Origin: Pseudomonadota bacterium
Lineage (GTDB): Bacteria > Pseudomonadota > Alphaproteobacteria > Caulobacterales > Caulobacteraceae
Reading direction: 5' to 3'
DNA: 64,000 nucleotides
Assembly: GCA_023432855.1 (NCBI GenBank)
Contig: JAEZEZ010000093.1
Coordinates: 4,334 to 68,333 of the forward strand
Shown here piece after piece: positions 8,107-18,444 of the stretch. Position 1 is the stretch's first letter. Every line of letters begins with the position of its first letter. Both the position numbers and the translations under genes were made by a program. The notes beneath the pieces are model-generated. The model saw only the letters and a list, made by a program, of their open reading frames with translations. It searched no databases and had not been told where the DNA came from.

Positions 8107-9285
8107 TCAATTCCGCCGCCCGCCGGCTCTTCCTTGGATGACCTGGGCATAGGCCGCGAGGGTCGCGTCGGTCATCGCCCGCGCCGAGTAGAGCGCGCGG
8201 GCGCGGGCCATGCCGGCCTTGCCCATGGCCGCCCGCCGCCTTGGCCCGGCATCCAGCGCTTCCGCGAGCGCCCGGGCCCAGGCCTCCGCGTCCCCGGCCC
8301 TCGCCCGCCATCCGGTTTCCCCCGGGACCACGGTCTCAACCATACCTCCGAGGTCGGAGGCGAGCACCGGCCGGCCCATCGCCTGGGGCTCCACCGCCGT
8401 CCGCCCGAAGCTTTCCGGGACCACCGAAGGCACGGCCACGATGTCGGCGACCAGATAGGCGGCCGGCATGTCCGCGCAGTGACCCAGCACGCGGACCGCG
8501 TCATCGAGACCGGCACCTTCGACCGCCTTTTCGACTTCGCTGCGATAGGCGCTGCGGCCCTGGTCGTCGCCGACCAGAAGGATCAGAAAGTCGCGTCTGC
8601 CCTGCGCCCAGAGACGCGCCGCGGCCTGCACCAGCGGCAATTGTCCCTTGATGCGGGTGAGCCGCCCGGCCAGCAGCACCTTCGTCCGCGTGTCGTTGCG
8701 CGCCACCCCCCAAGCCTTGCGAAGCGCGTCCACTCGCTCGGGCTCGACTCTGGCCACGTCGAAGCGATCGAGGTCGACTCCGCGGTTGATTGTGACGATC
8801 CGCTCCGGATCCGTCCCGTGCTCTGCCAGGAGATGGTCGCGGGTGAAGGCCGAGTTGGCGATCACCAGGGCGCCGCGCGTCATCACCGCATTGTACCAGC
8901 GCTTGAGCGGCGACTTCGCCTTGTAGATCCCGTGGTAGGTGGCGATCCAGGGAATGCCCGTGAGCGCCGACGCGAGCCAGACGCTGAATGCCGGAGCCCG
9001 CGAGCGCACGTGCAGCACGTCCACGTCATTGTGCCTGGCCAGCACCGCCAGGCGCCAGGCGTTGGCCAGGATGGCCAGCGGATTCTTCGTCGCCACCGGC
9101 ATGGGTGCGAACTCCGCACCGGAGGCTTCCAGCTCCTGGACCAGACGCCCTCCCTGGGAGGCCACGATGGCCCGTCCGCCGGCTGCGGCGACCGCCGCGG
9201 CCACCTCGAGCGTGGAGCGCTCCGAGCCCCCCGCGTCGAGTTCGGGGACGACTTGCAGGACGGTCGGCTTCTTGGGATCACCCAT
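8107..9285 (-). CDS. GT4-type glycosyltransferase
   Basis: This is a 392-aa GT-B fold enzyme. The N-terminal domain has the acceptor-side loop PELDAGGSERS, and the C-terminal domain has LLAGRLTRIKGQ and the donor-binding E-x7-E motif in PESFGRTAVEPQAMG. It transfers a sugar from an activated donor, probably a nucleotide sugar, to a lipid or polysaccharide acceptor at the inner face of the membrane. It lies upstream of no partner on its own strand, and its 5' end is 34 bp from a divergent hydrolase gene. Donor and acceptor are unknown. The nearby galU and sqdB genes make a surface glycan a reasonable target. Confidence 0.88.
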   Translation of the reverse strand: MGDPKKPTVLQVVPELDAGGSERSTLEVAAAVAAAGGRAIVASQGGRLVQELEASGAEFAPMPVATKNPLAILANAWRLAVLARHNDVDVLHVRSRAPAFSVWLASALTGIPWIATYHGIYKAKSPLKRWYNAVMTRGALVIANSAFTRDHLLAEHGTDPERIVTINRGVDLDRFDVARVEPERVDALRKAWGVARNDTRTKVLLAGRLTRIKGQLPLVQAAARLWAQGRRDFLILLVGDDQGRSAYRSEVEKAVEGAGLDDAVRVLGHCADMPAAYLVADIVAVPSVVPESFGRTAVEPQAMGRPVLASDLGGMVETVVPGETGWRARAGDAEAWARALAEALDAGPRRRAAMGKAGMARARALYSARAMTDATLAAYAQVIQGRAGGRRN

Positions 9286-9319
9286 CGGCCCGCATTAGCC
9301 CAGACGGAGACGCGCCGCC

Positions 9320-10063
9320 ATGACCGAACGCTCAGGTTTCCTGGAACGGGGCGGCGAACGCCTGGCGTGGCGGGCCGTTGACGGCGAGGGGCCTACGATC
9401 GTGTGGCTGGGCGGGTTCAAATCCGACATGATCGGAACCAAGGCCCAGACCCTGGCGGACGCCGCAACCGCGCGCGGCTGGAGCTTTCTGCGCTTCGACT
9501 ACTCCGCCCACGGCGAGTCCACGGGCAGGTGGGAAGACGCCACCATCGGCCAGTGGCGGGAGGACACCCTGGCCGCGATCGACCACTTGACGGAGGGCCC
9601 TCTGGTGCTGGTGGGGTCGTCGATGGGCGGGTGGATGGCGTGTCTGGCCGCGCTGGCCCGGCCCGAGCGGCTGCACGCCCTGGTGCTCGTGGCGCCGGCC
9701 CCGGACTTCACCGAAAAGCTCATGCGGCCCAGGATTCCAGCCGAGGGCCTCCGCGACCTGGAAACGAACGGCGTGTGGCTGGAGCCGTCGGAGTACGACG
9801 AGCCCCTGCCGATCACCCGCCGGCTGCTCGAGGAAGGACGCGATTACCTGATCATGGATGGTCCAATTCCCATCCGTTGCCCCGTGCGCATCCTCCAGGG
9901 CCGCCGCGACGAGCCCGTGCCGTGGGCGCATGCGCTGAGGCTGGTGGAGTTGCTTGAAAGCGAGGACGTCGTCTTCACCCTGACCAAGGCCGGCGACCAT
10001 CGACTATCGACGGCGCAGGATCTGCATCGGCTGGTGGACACCGTGGCCGAGGCCCGGACCTGA
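9320..10063 (+). CDS. Alpha/beta hydrolase, ABHD10/YqiA-like
   Basis: This is a 247-aa soluble serine hydrolase with no signal peptide. The nucleophile is Ser101 in GSSMGG, the acid is probably Asp196 in GRRDEPVPW, and the base is His226 in AGDHRLS. The oxyanion region is GGFKSDM. The fold and the short cap resemble the ABHD10/BEM46-like thioesterase or esterase group. The substrate is not predictable. It is transcribed divergently from the glycosyltransferase gene and converges on an epimerase gene. Confidence 0.85.
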   Translation: MTERSGFLERGGERLAWRAVDGEGPTIVWLGGFKSDMIGTKAQTLADAATARGWSFLRFDYSAHGESTGRWEDATIGQWREDTLAAIDHLTEGPLVLVGSSMGGWMACLAALARPERLHALVLVAPAPDFTEKLMRPRIPAEGLRDLETNGVWLEPSEYDEPLPITRRLLEEGRDYLIMDGPIPIRCPVRILQGRRDEPVPWAHALRLVELLESEDVVFTLTKAGDHRLSTAQDLHRLVDTVAEART

Positions 10064-10119
10064 GCAGGGTCAGTGCGGCGCGGAAGCGGGGTAGCGATGC
10101 GCCAGCCGCTCGGGATTCC

Positions 10120-10980
10120 TCAGCCTTCCGCCGCCAGCACCGCCCTGAGACCCTCGCGCCAGTCCGCGAACCTCGGCGTCCAGCCCAGTTCGGCCTTGGC
10201 CCGGGCGTTCGAGACCCGCTTGTTGTCGAGGTAGAAGCGCCGCATCCCCTCGCCGACCGAAAGGTCGGTCCAGTCGATCTCGGGCGGCGCCGGGAAGCCG
10301 AGCAGATGGGCGGCATAGGCTGTGTAGACATCCGCGCCCGCGGGCTCGTCGTCGCAGAGGTTGTAGGCGGCGCCGGGCCTGGGACGCGCGAGGGACGCCA
10401 TCATGCCCGAAACGACATCGTCGACATGGACCCGGTTGAAAACCTGGCCAGGTTTGCGGATGAGGCGCGCTTCGCCGTTACGTAACTTGGCGAAAGGAGA
10501 CCGTCCCGGCCCATAGATGGCGGGCAGCCGGAAGATGCAGAGGCTCAGGCCCATGCCGCGGGCGACCTCGAGCCAGTCCCGCTCGGCGGCGGCGCGGCGG
10601 GCTCCGGCGACGCTCGCGGCGTTCAGCTCCGAACGCTCGTCGACCCAGCCGCCGCCGCGATCACCATACACGCCAGTCGTCGAGACGTAGCCGATCCAAC
10701 CCGGGAAACCGCTCGACCTCGCCAGCGCAGGGACCAGGGCCCGCAGGCCCGGACAGCCGTCTGGTCCGGGAGGCGCCGTGACCAGGATGGCCGCCACGCC
10801 GGCGACGGCCCGTGCCAGGGCTGCGGGATCGTCAGGATCAGCCACCGCGAATCCCTCCGCCTCAAACCGGGCGCGCCTGTGTGGATCGCGCGTCGTCACC
10901 CAGACGGTCCATCCGTCCGCCGCGAGGCGCCGGGCGAAAGCCGAACCCAGGTAGCCGCAGCCGAAGACCAGCGCCTTCAA
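10120..10980 (-). CDS. NAD(P)-dependent epimerase/dehydratase-like protein (YeeZ type)
   Basis: This is a 286-aa extended SDR-like protein. It has an N-terminal GCGYLGS nucleotide-binding loop (residues 8-14) and STTGVYGDRGGGWVDE in the middle, but no canonical YxxxK at the expected place. That is typical of the YeeZ/GalE-like family, whose reaction is unknown. PGQVFNRVHVDDVV marks the substrate side. It starts 7 nt past the sqdB stop codon on the same strand, so it is the last gene of a galU-sqdB-epimerase run and may act on the same nucleotide sugar. Confidence 0.8.
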   Translation of the reverse strand: MKALVFGCGYLGSAFARRLAADGWTVWVTTRDPHRRARFEAEGFAVADPDDPAALARAVAGVAAILVTAPPGPDGCPGLRALVPALARSSGFPGWIGYVSTTGVYGDRGGGWVDERSELNAASVAGARRAAAERDWLEVARGMGLSLCIFRLPAIYGPGRSPFAKLRNGEARLIRKPGQVFNRVHVDDVVSGMMASLARPRPGAAYNLCDDEPAGADVYTAYAAHLLGFPAPPEIDWTDLSVGEGMRRFYLDNKRVSNARAKAELGWTPRFADWREGLRAVLAAEG

Positions 10981-10987
10981 GACGGGC

Positions 10988-12205
10988 TCAGCCCTCCACC
11001 GCCTTCAGCCCGGGGCGGGCCGGCGTTTCCGCCGCGGCCGCGCGTTCGGCGTTCCAGTGAGAGACGCAGGGCACCTTCCCGAGATCGGCGCGGCCGGCAT
11101 AGCGGCGGGCGATCTCGGTCACTTCGTTCAGCAGACCTTCCTCGAGCGTCACGGGATCCAGACCCAGGCCACGGAAGCGGTCGTTCATGACCACCAGCTC
11201 GTTTTCGTCCGCTTCCTGACGAGGGTTCGGCAGGTGGGCGATCTCGGCCCCGGTCATCCGGGCGACGAGCTCGGCCAGGTCACGCACGCGCCAGCATTCG
11301 GTCATCTGGTTCAGGATCGACACCCGGTCGCCGCGCTGGGGTGGATTGCGCAGGGCCAGCTCGACGCACCGGACCGTGTCCTGGATGTGGATGAAGGCCC
11401 GGGTCTGACCGCCGGCGCCGTGCACTGTCAGGGGGTAACCCACCGCCGCCTGCATCAGGAAACGGTTCAGCACCGTGCCGTAGTCGCCGTCATAGTCGAA
11501 CCGGTTGATCAGTCGCTCGTCCATCCGGGTCTGCTCGGTCTGGGTGCCCCAGACGATGCCCTGGTGGAGGTCGGTGATCCGCAGCTTGTCGTTGCGCGCA
11601 TAGAACTGGAACAGCAGCGCGTCCTGGGTCTTGGTCAGGTGGTAAATGGAACCCGGGTTAGGCGGGAACAGGATCTCCTGGTCCTTGGGCCCCTCGTCGG
11701 TGTCGACCGTGACCTTCAGGTAGCCCTCGGGGATGCGAAGGCCGGCCGTGCCGTAGCCGTAGACTCCCATCGTCCCAAGGTGGGCGAGGTGAATATCGAG
11801 ACCGGACTCCACGATGGCCGCCAGCACGTCGTTGGTGGCGTTGAGGTTGTTGTCGATGGTGTAGCGCTTGTGGCGCGACGACTTCATCGAATAGGGCGCC
11901 GCACGCTGCTCGGCGAAGTGCACCACCGCGTCGGGCTTGAAGCTTCGCAGAAGGGCAAGAAAGCGGTCGTAATCCTTGCCCAGCGTCAGATTATGGACGC
12001 CGATCTCGCGGCCGGTGAGCTCCCGCCAGGCCCGGACGCGCTCGCCCAGGGTGCGGATCGGGGTGAGGGACTGAACCTCCAGCTCGTTGTCGATGTTCCG
12101 GCGGCTGAGGTTGTCGACAATGCCGACGTCCCAGCCCTTGGCCGAGAGATGCAGCGCCGTCGGCCAGCCGCAAAAACCGTCGCCCCCGAGGACCAGAACC
12201 CGCAT
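10988..12205 (-). CDS. sqdB: UDP-sulfoquinovose synthase-like SDR
   Basis: This is a 405-aa extended SDR closely resembling SQD1/SqdB, which makes UDP-sulfoquinovose from UDP-glucose and sulfite. Family marks are present: GGDGFCGWPTALHLS at residues 7-21, VDNLSRRNID, HFAEQRAAPYSM, LGTMGVYG with Thr145, and YHLTK with Tyr188, His189 and Lys192, the catalytic residues of plant SQD1. GGQTRAFIHIQDTVRC and the PNPRQEADE stretch also match. It is downstream of galU, which supplies UDP-glucose. I see no sqdX, sqdC or sqdD homologue nearby, so the sugar could go to a sulfolipid or to a surface glycan. Confidence 0.87.
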   Translation of the reverse strand: MRVLVLGGDGFCGWPTALHLSAKGWDVGIVDNLSRRNIDNELEVQSLTPIRTLGERVRAWRELTGREIGVHNLTLGKDYDRFLALLRSFKPDAVVHFAEQRAAPYSMKSSRHKRYTIDNNLNATNDVLAAIVESGLDIHLAHLGTMGVYGYGTAGLRIPEGYLKVTVDTDEGPKDQEILFPPNPGSIYHLTKTQDALLFQFYARNDKLRITDLHQGIVWGTQTEQTRMDERLINRFDYDGDYGTVLNRFLMQAAVGYPLTVHGAGGQTRAFIHIQDTVRCVELALRNPPQRGDRVSILNQMTECWRVRDLAELVARMTGAEIAHLPNPRQEADENELVVMNDRFRGLGLDPVTLEEGLLNEVTEIARRYAGRADLGKVPCVSHWNAERAAAAETPARPGLKAVEG

Positions 12206-12273
12206 GCCTGTTCACCATTCCTGACTGAATTGCGCCAACCTACTCCGGAAAGGCCGGCAAGGGGTAGGGCGGA

Positions 12274-13140
12274 TCAGAGCAGCGCCTGAACCGCCGTACG
12301 CGCCGCCTCGCCCAGGTCCGGCCGTTTCAGAGCCAGCGCCACGTTCGCCCGCAACAGGCCGATCTTGTCGCCGCAGTCGTAGGTATCGCCTTCGTAGACC
12401 CAACCGTGGAACGGCTGCGCCGCCATAAGCCTGACCATCGCGTCGGTCAGCTGAATTTCGCCTCCCGCACCCTTCTCGTGATGCGCCAGCGCGTCGAAGA
12501 TTTCGGGCCTGAGGACATAGCGGCCGGCGATCGCGAGGTTGGAGGGGGCCGTGCCCCGGGGAGGCTTCTCGACCATCCCCTTCACCTCGACCAGCCGGCC
12601 GTCGCGATTTCCGGGCGTGACGACACCGTATTTGTGGCTCTCGTCCTCGGGCACTTCCTCAAGCGCCAGAATGTTGGACCCGGTCGCTTCGAACGCCTCC
12701 GTCAGTTGCGCGAGGCACGGCCTGGCGGCGTCGACAATGACGTCGGGGAGCAGGACGGCGAATGGCTCGTCTCCGATGACGTCGCGCGCGCACCAGACCG
12801 CGTGGCCCAGCCCGAGCGGCGCCATCTGGCGCACGAAACTCATCTCGCCGGGCTGGGGAAGCTCTCCGCGCAAGGTCTCGAGAATGTCCGTCTTGCCCTT
12901 CGCCTCGAGTTGCGCCTCGAGTTCGACCTGGTGGTCGAAGTAGTCCTCGATGGCCCCCTTCGAGCGGCCCGTGACGAACACCATGTGCTCGATGCCCGCA
13001 GCCCGCGCCTCTTCCACGATGTAGGACAGGATCGGCCGGTCGACGACGTTCAGCAGCTCCTTGGGCGTCACCTTTGTCCCGGGGAGGACGCGGGTGCCGA
13101 GACCGGCGACGGGCAGGACGGCTTTGCGGACACGAGCCAT
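12274..13140 (-). CDS. galU: UTP--glucose-1-phosphate uridylyltransferase
   Basis: This is a 288-aa nucleotidyltransferase making UDP-glucose. The N-terminal signature is KAVLPVAGLGTRVLPGTK, followed by TPKELLNVVDRPILSYIVEEA. VCDxxxxG-type sugar-binding is replaced by FAVLLPDVIVDA, and the C-terminal PFHGWVYEGDTYDCGDKIG is typical of GalU. It is the first gene of a minus-strand run, 68 bp before sqdB. UDP-glucose is both the SqdB substrate and a general polysaccharide precursor. Confidence 0.96.
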   Translation of the reverse strand: MARVRKAVLPVAGLGTRVLPGTKVTPKELLNVVDRPILSYIVEEARAAGIEHMVFVTGRSKGAIEDYFDHQVELEAQLEAKGKTDILETLRGELPQPGEMSFVRQMAPLGLGHAVWCARDVIGDEPFAVLLPDVIVDAARPCLAQLTEAFEATGSNILALEEVPEDESHKYGVVTPGNRDGRLVEVKGMVEKPPRGTAPSNLAIAGRYVLRPEIFDALAHHEKGAGGEIQLTDAMVRLMAAQPFHGWVYEGDTYDCGDKIGLLRANVALALKRPDLGEAARTAVQALL

Positions 13141-13330
13141 GAGGTCTCCTGGAAAATCGGTATCCGATTAGGACGCCTGAGCCGTTTCGCCAAGGCGGGG
13201 ATCCGGACCGGCAACAACGCGCGAGACCCTGGAAGGATCGGTTCCCCGGCGGTCCGATCACCAAATTCTCACACCGCCGTGAACTTTTTCGCCGCCCCCG
13301 GGTTTTCCGTGCGCAACACGGGAGGACCTT

Positions 13331-13645
13331 ATGTCCAACAAGACTCTGATGACCCTCGGCGCCATCGCGGCCGGTTCCCTTCTTCTCGCCGCCTGCGGCC
13401 AGCCTGCCGAAACCCCGGCGGCCGACACCACCGCGACCGACACCATGGCGACGGATCCGGCCATGACGGCGCCGGCTGACACCACGGCCACGACGACCGC
13501 GCCCGTCACCAACGCCGACGGTTCGACCACCGTGACCAATCCGGACGGGTCCACCACGACGACCATGCCTGATGGCACCGTCACCACCACCATGCCCGAC
13601 GGCACGACGACGACGGGCACGGCGACGACGCCCCCGGCCCAGTAA
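13331..13645 (+). CDS. Small Thr/Asp-rich lipoprotein with 9-residue repeats
   Basis: This is a 104-aa predicted lipoprotein. The lipobox LLAAC places the acylated Cys at residue 22 after a short hydrophobic signal. The mature part is low-complexity Thr, Ala, Asp and Pro. Residues 59-94 are four copies of a nine-residue unit around a central DG: VTNADGSTT, VTNPDGSTT, TTMPDGTVT and TTMPDGTTT. No enzymatic domain is visible; it is probably an envelope-exposed flexible protein. GGAGG precedes the ATG by 5 nt, and a strong terminator follows. I do not recognise a characterised homologue. Confidence 0.82.
   Translation: MSNKTLMTLGAIAAGSLLLAACGQPAETPAADTTATDTMATDPAMTAPADTTATTTAPVTNADGSTTVTNPDGSTTTTMPDGTVTTTMPDGTTTTGTATTPPAQ
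13505..13612 (+). repeat. Four 27-bp coding tandem repeats
   Basis: The DNA encodes four consecutive nine-codon units (x-x-(N/M)-x-D-G-(S/T)-x-T) within the small lipoprotein. The copies are diverged but in register, so copy number could change without breaking the frame. Confidence 0.7.
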
Positions 13646-13664
13646 GGCCAGGCGATACTGGAAC

Positions 13665-13694
13665 AGGGCTCCGGTCGACGCCGGAGCCCTTTTT
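13665..13694 (+). terminator. Terminator after the Thr-rich lipoprotein gene
   Basis: A perfect 10-bp stem (13665-13674 with 13681-13690) closes a 6-nt loop and runs into TTTT on the plus strand, 19 bp past the lipoprotein stop codon. It lies just before the convergent glmS gene ends. Confidence 0.85.
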
Positions 13695-13702
13695 CATGCG
13701 CG

Positions 13703-15520
<1,818 letters not shown>

Positions 15521-15709
15521 GGGACAGACCTTGCAGTTCAGGAGCCGGGCGGCTCGACGAGAGCGCGCGTTCCGTAATCCCGCGCCATGCGGTAAGGGAA
15601 CGCGCGAAGCGGCGCGCCAGAGTGCGCCATTTAGCACTTGTACGTTCCGGCGCAGCTAAAACTGCATTTCGGAACGTTTCGCCTGTTGGCGGACAGTCTG
15701 GGAGATTTC

Positions 15710-17068
15710 ATGGCCAAGCGGTCGTATTTCGGCACCGACGGCATTCGGGGCAAGGCGAACGTCCATCCGATGACGGCCGAGGTCGCGCTGAGGCTGGGCC
15801 TCGCGGCGGGCAAGCTGTTCCGCTCCACGGACAACCGGCGGCATCTGGTGGTGATCGGCAAGGACACGCGCCTGTCGGGCTACATGATCGAGCCGGCGCT
15901 CGTCGCGGGCTTCACCAGCGTCGGCATGGACGTCCGGCTCTTCGGGCCGCTGCCGACGCCGGGGGTGGCCATGATGACCCGCTCCATGCGCGCCGACCTG
16001 GGCGTCATGATCTCGGCATCGCATAACGGCTTTGCAGACAACGGCATCAAGCTGTTCGGACCGGACGGCTACAAGCTCTCGGACTCCATGGAGCTCCAGA
16101 TCGAGCGGTACATGGACGAAGGGCTCCAGGAGGACCTCGCCGAGTCCCGCGACCTCGGGCGGGTCGTGCGCATCGACGACTCCCAGGCCCGCTACATCGA
16201 GATCGCCAAGGCCACATTCCCTCGCAGCCTGGATCTGTCCGGCCTGCGCATCGTGATCGACTGCGCCAACGGAGCCGGCTATCGCGTCGCGCCGACAGCG
16301 CTCTACGAACTGGGGGCCGAAGTCATTCCGATCGGTGTGGAGCCCAATGGGTTCAACATCAACGAAGCCTGCGGCTCCACGCATCCCGGGCCCCTCAGCG
16401 AGGCGGTACGTGAGTATCGCGCCGACATCGGCATCGCCCTGGACGGCGACGCCGACCGTGTCGTGATGTGCGACGAGACGGGCCAGATCGTCGACGGCGA
16501 CCAGATCATGGCGATCGTCGCCGGCGCCTGGGCCGACGAAGGCCGGCTGACGGGCGGAGGGGTGGTCGCGACCGTCATGTCCAACCTCGGACTGGAGCGG
16601 TTCATGACCGCCCGGGGCCTCAAGCTGGAGCGGACTACGGTTGGCGACCGCTACGTCATGGAGCGCATGCGCGAGGGGGGCTACAACCTTGGTGGCGAGC
16701 AGTCCGGGCACGTGATCCTGCGCGACTACGCGCCGACCGGCGACGGTCTGCTGGCTGCGCTCCAGGTGCTGGCCGTCATGGTCCAGCACCAGCGCCCCAT
16801 GAGCGCGCTCGCCCGCCAGTTCGATCCTGTGCCCCAGAAGCTCGAGAACGTGCGTTTCACCAGAGGCGCCAAGCCGCTGGAATCCCCGGTGGTGAAGGCC
16901 GCGATCGCCGACGCCGAGTCGCGGCTGAACGGGACCGGGCGGGTGCTTGTGCGCAAATCCGGCACCGAGCCCCTCATCCGGGTCATGGCCGAAGGGGACG
17001 ACGAGACCGTGGTCGATGGCGCCATTCGTGACATCGTCGAGGCCGTGAAGGCGGCGACGCCCGCCTAG
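15710..17068 (+). CDS. glmM: Phosphoglucosamine mutase
   Basis: This is a 452-aa alpha-phosphohexomutase converting glucosamine-6-phosphate to glucosamine-1-phosphate. It starts MAKRSYFGTDGIRGKAN. The phosphoserine loop is ISASHNGFADNGIKLFG, the metal loop is LDGDADRVVM, and the phosphate-binding loop is VRKSGTEPLIRVM near the C-terminus. GGGAG lies upstream of the chosen ATG. It is divergent from glmS. Its stop codon overlaps the last 4 nt of the convergent flavoprotein gene. Confidence 0.97.
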   Translation: MAKRSYFGTDGIRGKANVHPMTAEVALRLGLAAGKLFRSTDNRRHLVVIGKDTRLSGYMIEPALVAGFTSVGMDVRLFGPLPTPGVAMMTRSMRADLGVMISASHNGFADNGIKLFGPDGYKLSDSMELQIERYMDEGLQEDLAESRDLGRVVRIDDSQARYIEIAKATFPRSLDLSGLRIVIDCANGAGYRVAPTALYELGAEVIPIGVEPNGFNINEACGSTHPGPLSEAVREYRADIGIALDGDADRVVMCDETGQIVDGDQIMAIVAGAWADEGRLTGGGVVATVMSNLGLERFMTARGLKLERTTVGDRYVMERMREGGYNLGGEQSGHVILRDYAPTGDGLLAALQVLAVMVQHQRPMSALARQFDPVPQKLENVRFTRGAKPLESPVVKAAIADAESRLNGTGRVLVRKSGTEPLIRVMAEGDDETVVDGAIRDIVEAVKAATPA

Positions 17069-18381
17069 GCGACCAGCCGTGCGGCCAGCCCCGCAGCCTG
17101 CTCGCGGATGTCCGGCACGGCGATGATCTCCCAGAAGGCGCCGCGCGTCGGCGGACCCAGCGCGAAGAGGCGCCGGTGCGGCCGTCCCGCGGCGTCCTGC
17201 ACGCGACAGTCGTCCTCCACGTCGAGTCCAAGGCTGGCGGGATCGACGCGCGCGGCGCCGGAAGCGAACAGCTGGCTCAGCAGCGGATCGTCCGAGCGCG
17301 AGAGGTCGGCCAGCGGCCCGGTGCAGTTGACCATCCAGCCGAAGCGCTCGCTGCGCGAGCCGCGCCCGCCGCGCGGACGCCAGTCTATGGCCAGGCCGTC
17401 CGGCAGCGGCTCCACCACTTCGACGCGGCCCGAGGCCACGCGCAGCCGTCCGCTCTCCACCAGTTCGGCGATCTTCGCGCCTACCTGCGGCGCGGTGCGG
17501 TGGCGGTGCACGTCCCACCAGGGTCGCAGGTGGCGCAGGAAGCGGCCTCTCTCGGCTTCGGTGGCGTGGCGCCACGCAGCCTGGTTGTACGGACGCAGCT
17601 CGTCCATGGCCTGGCCCCAGCCGACCTCGCGCATGCGCGCCCGGACCTCGCGCATCATGCCGCCGAGGGTCTCAGCCTCCGGCCGGCGGGCCGCCGCATG
17701 GTGCTGTTCGGCGTCGTGGGGGCGGGGGAGCAGGCCGCGCCTGGACAACGCCAGCGCCCGGCCCTTCCAGCCCTGCGCCCGGAGCGCCAGCACGACGTCC
17801 ACCATGGTCAGGCCTGCGCCGAGCAGAAGCACATCGTCCCCGGACCCGATACGGCCCAGCCCGCCGGCCAGCCAGGGGTCGCCGATGTAGCGTTCGCTGT
17901 CGGCCAGGCCCCTCGCGTTGGCGTCCGACGGGGGCGGGTTGCCGACGGCGAGCACGGCCGCGTCTACCGCCAGATCACGTTCGGACCCCATCCGCACGGT
18001 GACCCCCTCGGGGCTCGTCTCGATGGCCGTCACCTCGCCCGACACCCGCCGGATGTCCTCTCCGGCCTCCGCCAGAATATGCTCGACGTAGTCGCCATAG
18101 ACCATGCGGGGGGCGAAGCCCTGGGGGTCGGCCAGGGCCGGATGTTCGCGCTCGAGCCAGCGGACGAAGTGGTCCGGATCGTCGGCGAAGGCGCTCATGC
18201 GCCCCGAACGCACGTTGAGCAGGTGCTCGGGACAGGTGGTCGAATAGGCAAGGCCGCGGCCGAACACCCCGGACCGCTCAATCAGCCAGACTTGGCGATC
18301 CACCGCCCTGCGCACGATGTTGGCGGCCAGCAGCGAGCCGGAGTATCCGGCGCCGACGATGGCGATGGTCCGAAACGTCAC
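17065..18381 (-). CDS. FAD/NAD(P)-binding protein (NAD_binding_9 type)
   Basis: This is a 438-aa flavoprotein. The N-terminal dinucleotide loop is IVGAGYSGSLLAANI (residues 8-22), with RGLAYSTTCPEHLLNVRSG typical of the HcpB/NAD_binding_9 group. A second Rossmann-like loop, VLLLGAGLTMVDVVLAL, occurs near residue 190, and the C-terminal half has VNCTGPLADLSRSDDP. Family members are predicted oxidoreductases or hydroxylases with no settled substrate. It overlaps glmM tail to tail by 4 bp and lies 63 bp downstream of the mutase gene. Confidence 0.82.
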   Translation of the reverse strand: MTFRTIAIVGAGYSGSLLAANIVRRAVDRQVWLIERSGVFGRGLAYSTTCPEHLLNVRSGRMSAFADDPDHFVRWLEREHPALADPQGFAPRMVYGDYVEHILAEAGEDIRRVSGEVTAIETSPEGVTVRMGSERDLAVDAAVLAVGNPPPSDANARGLADSERYIGDPWLAGGLGRIGSGDDVLLLGAGLTMVDVVLALRAQGWKGRALALSRRGLLPRPHDAEQHHAAARRPEAETLGGMMREVRARMREVGWGQAMDELRPYNQAAWRHATEAERGRFLRHLRPWWDVHRHRTAPQVGAKIAELVESGRLRVASGRVEVVEPLPDGLAIDWRPRGGRGSRSERFGWMVNCTGPLADLSRSDDPLLSQLFASGAARVDPASLGLDVEDDCRVQDAAGRPHRRLFALGPPTRGAFWEIIAVPDIREQAAGLAARLVA

Positions 18382-18444
18382 GCCGTCCTCCCGCAGTCAC
18401 CGCTTGCTAGACGGAACCGGCCGCAGGGGGAAGCCGCCCGCGGG

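Noticed and set aside
13280..13330. A GAAC-N16-GGTT pattern upstream of the lipoprotein gene, like an EcfG general-stress promoter.
   Set aside because: It has two mismatches to GGAAC-N16/17-CGTT, and such loose matches arise by chance in a window of this size.
15521..15709. A glmS ribozyme or other riboswitch in the glmS leader.
   Set aside because: I saw no conserved ribozyme core, and the glmS ribozyme is not known from Alphaproteobacteria.
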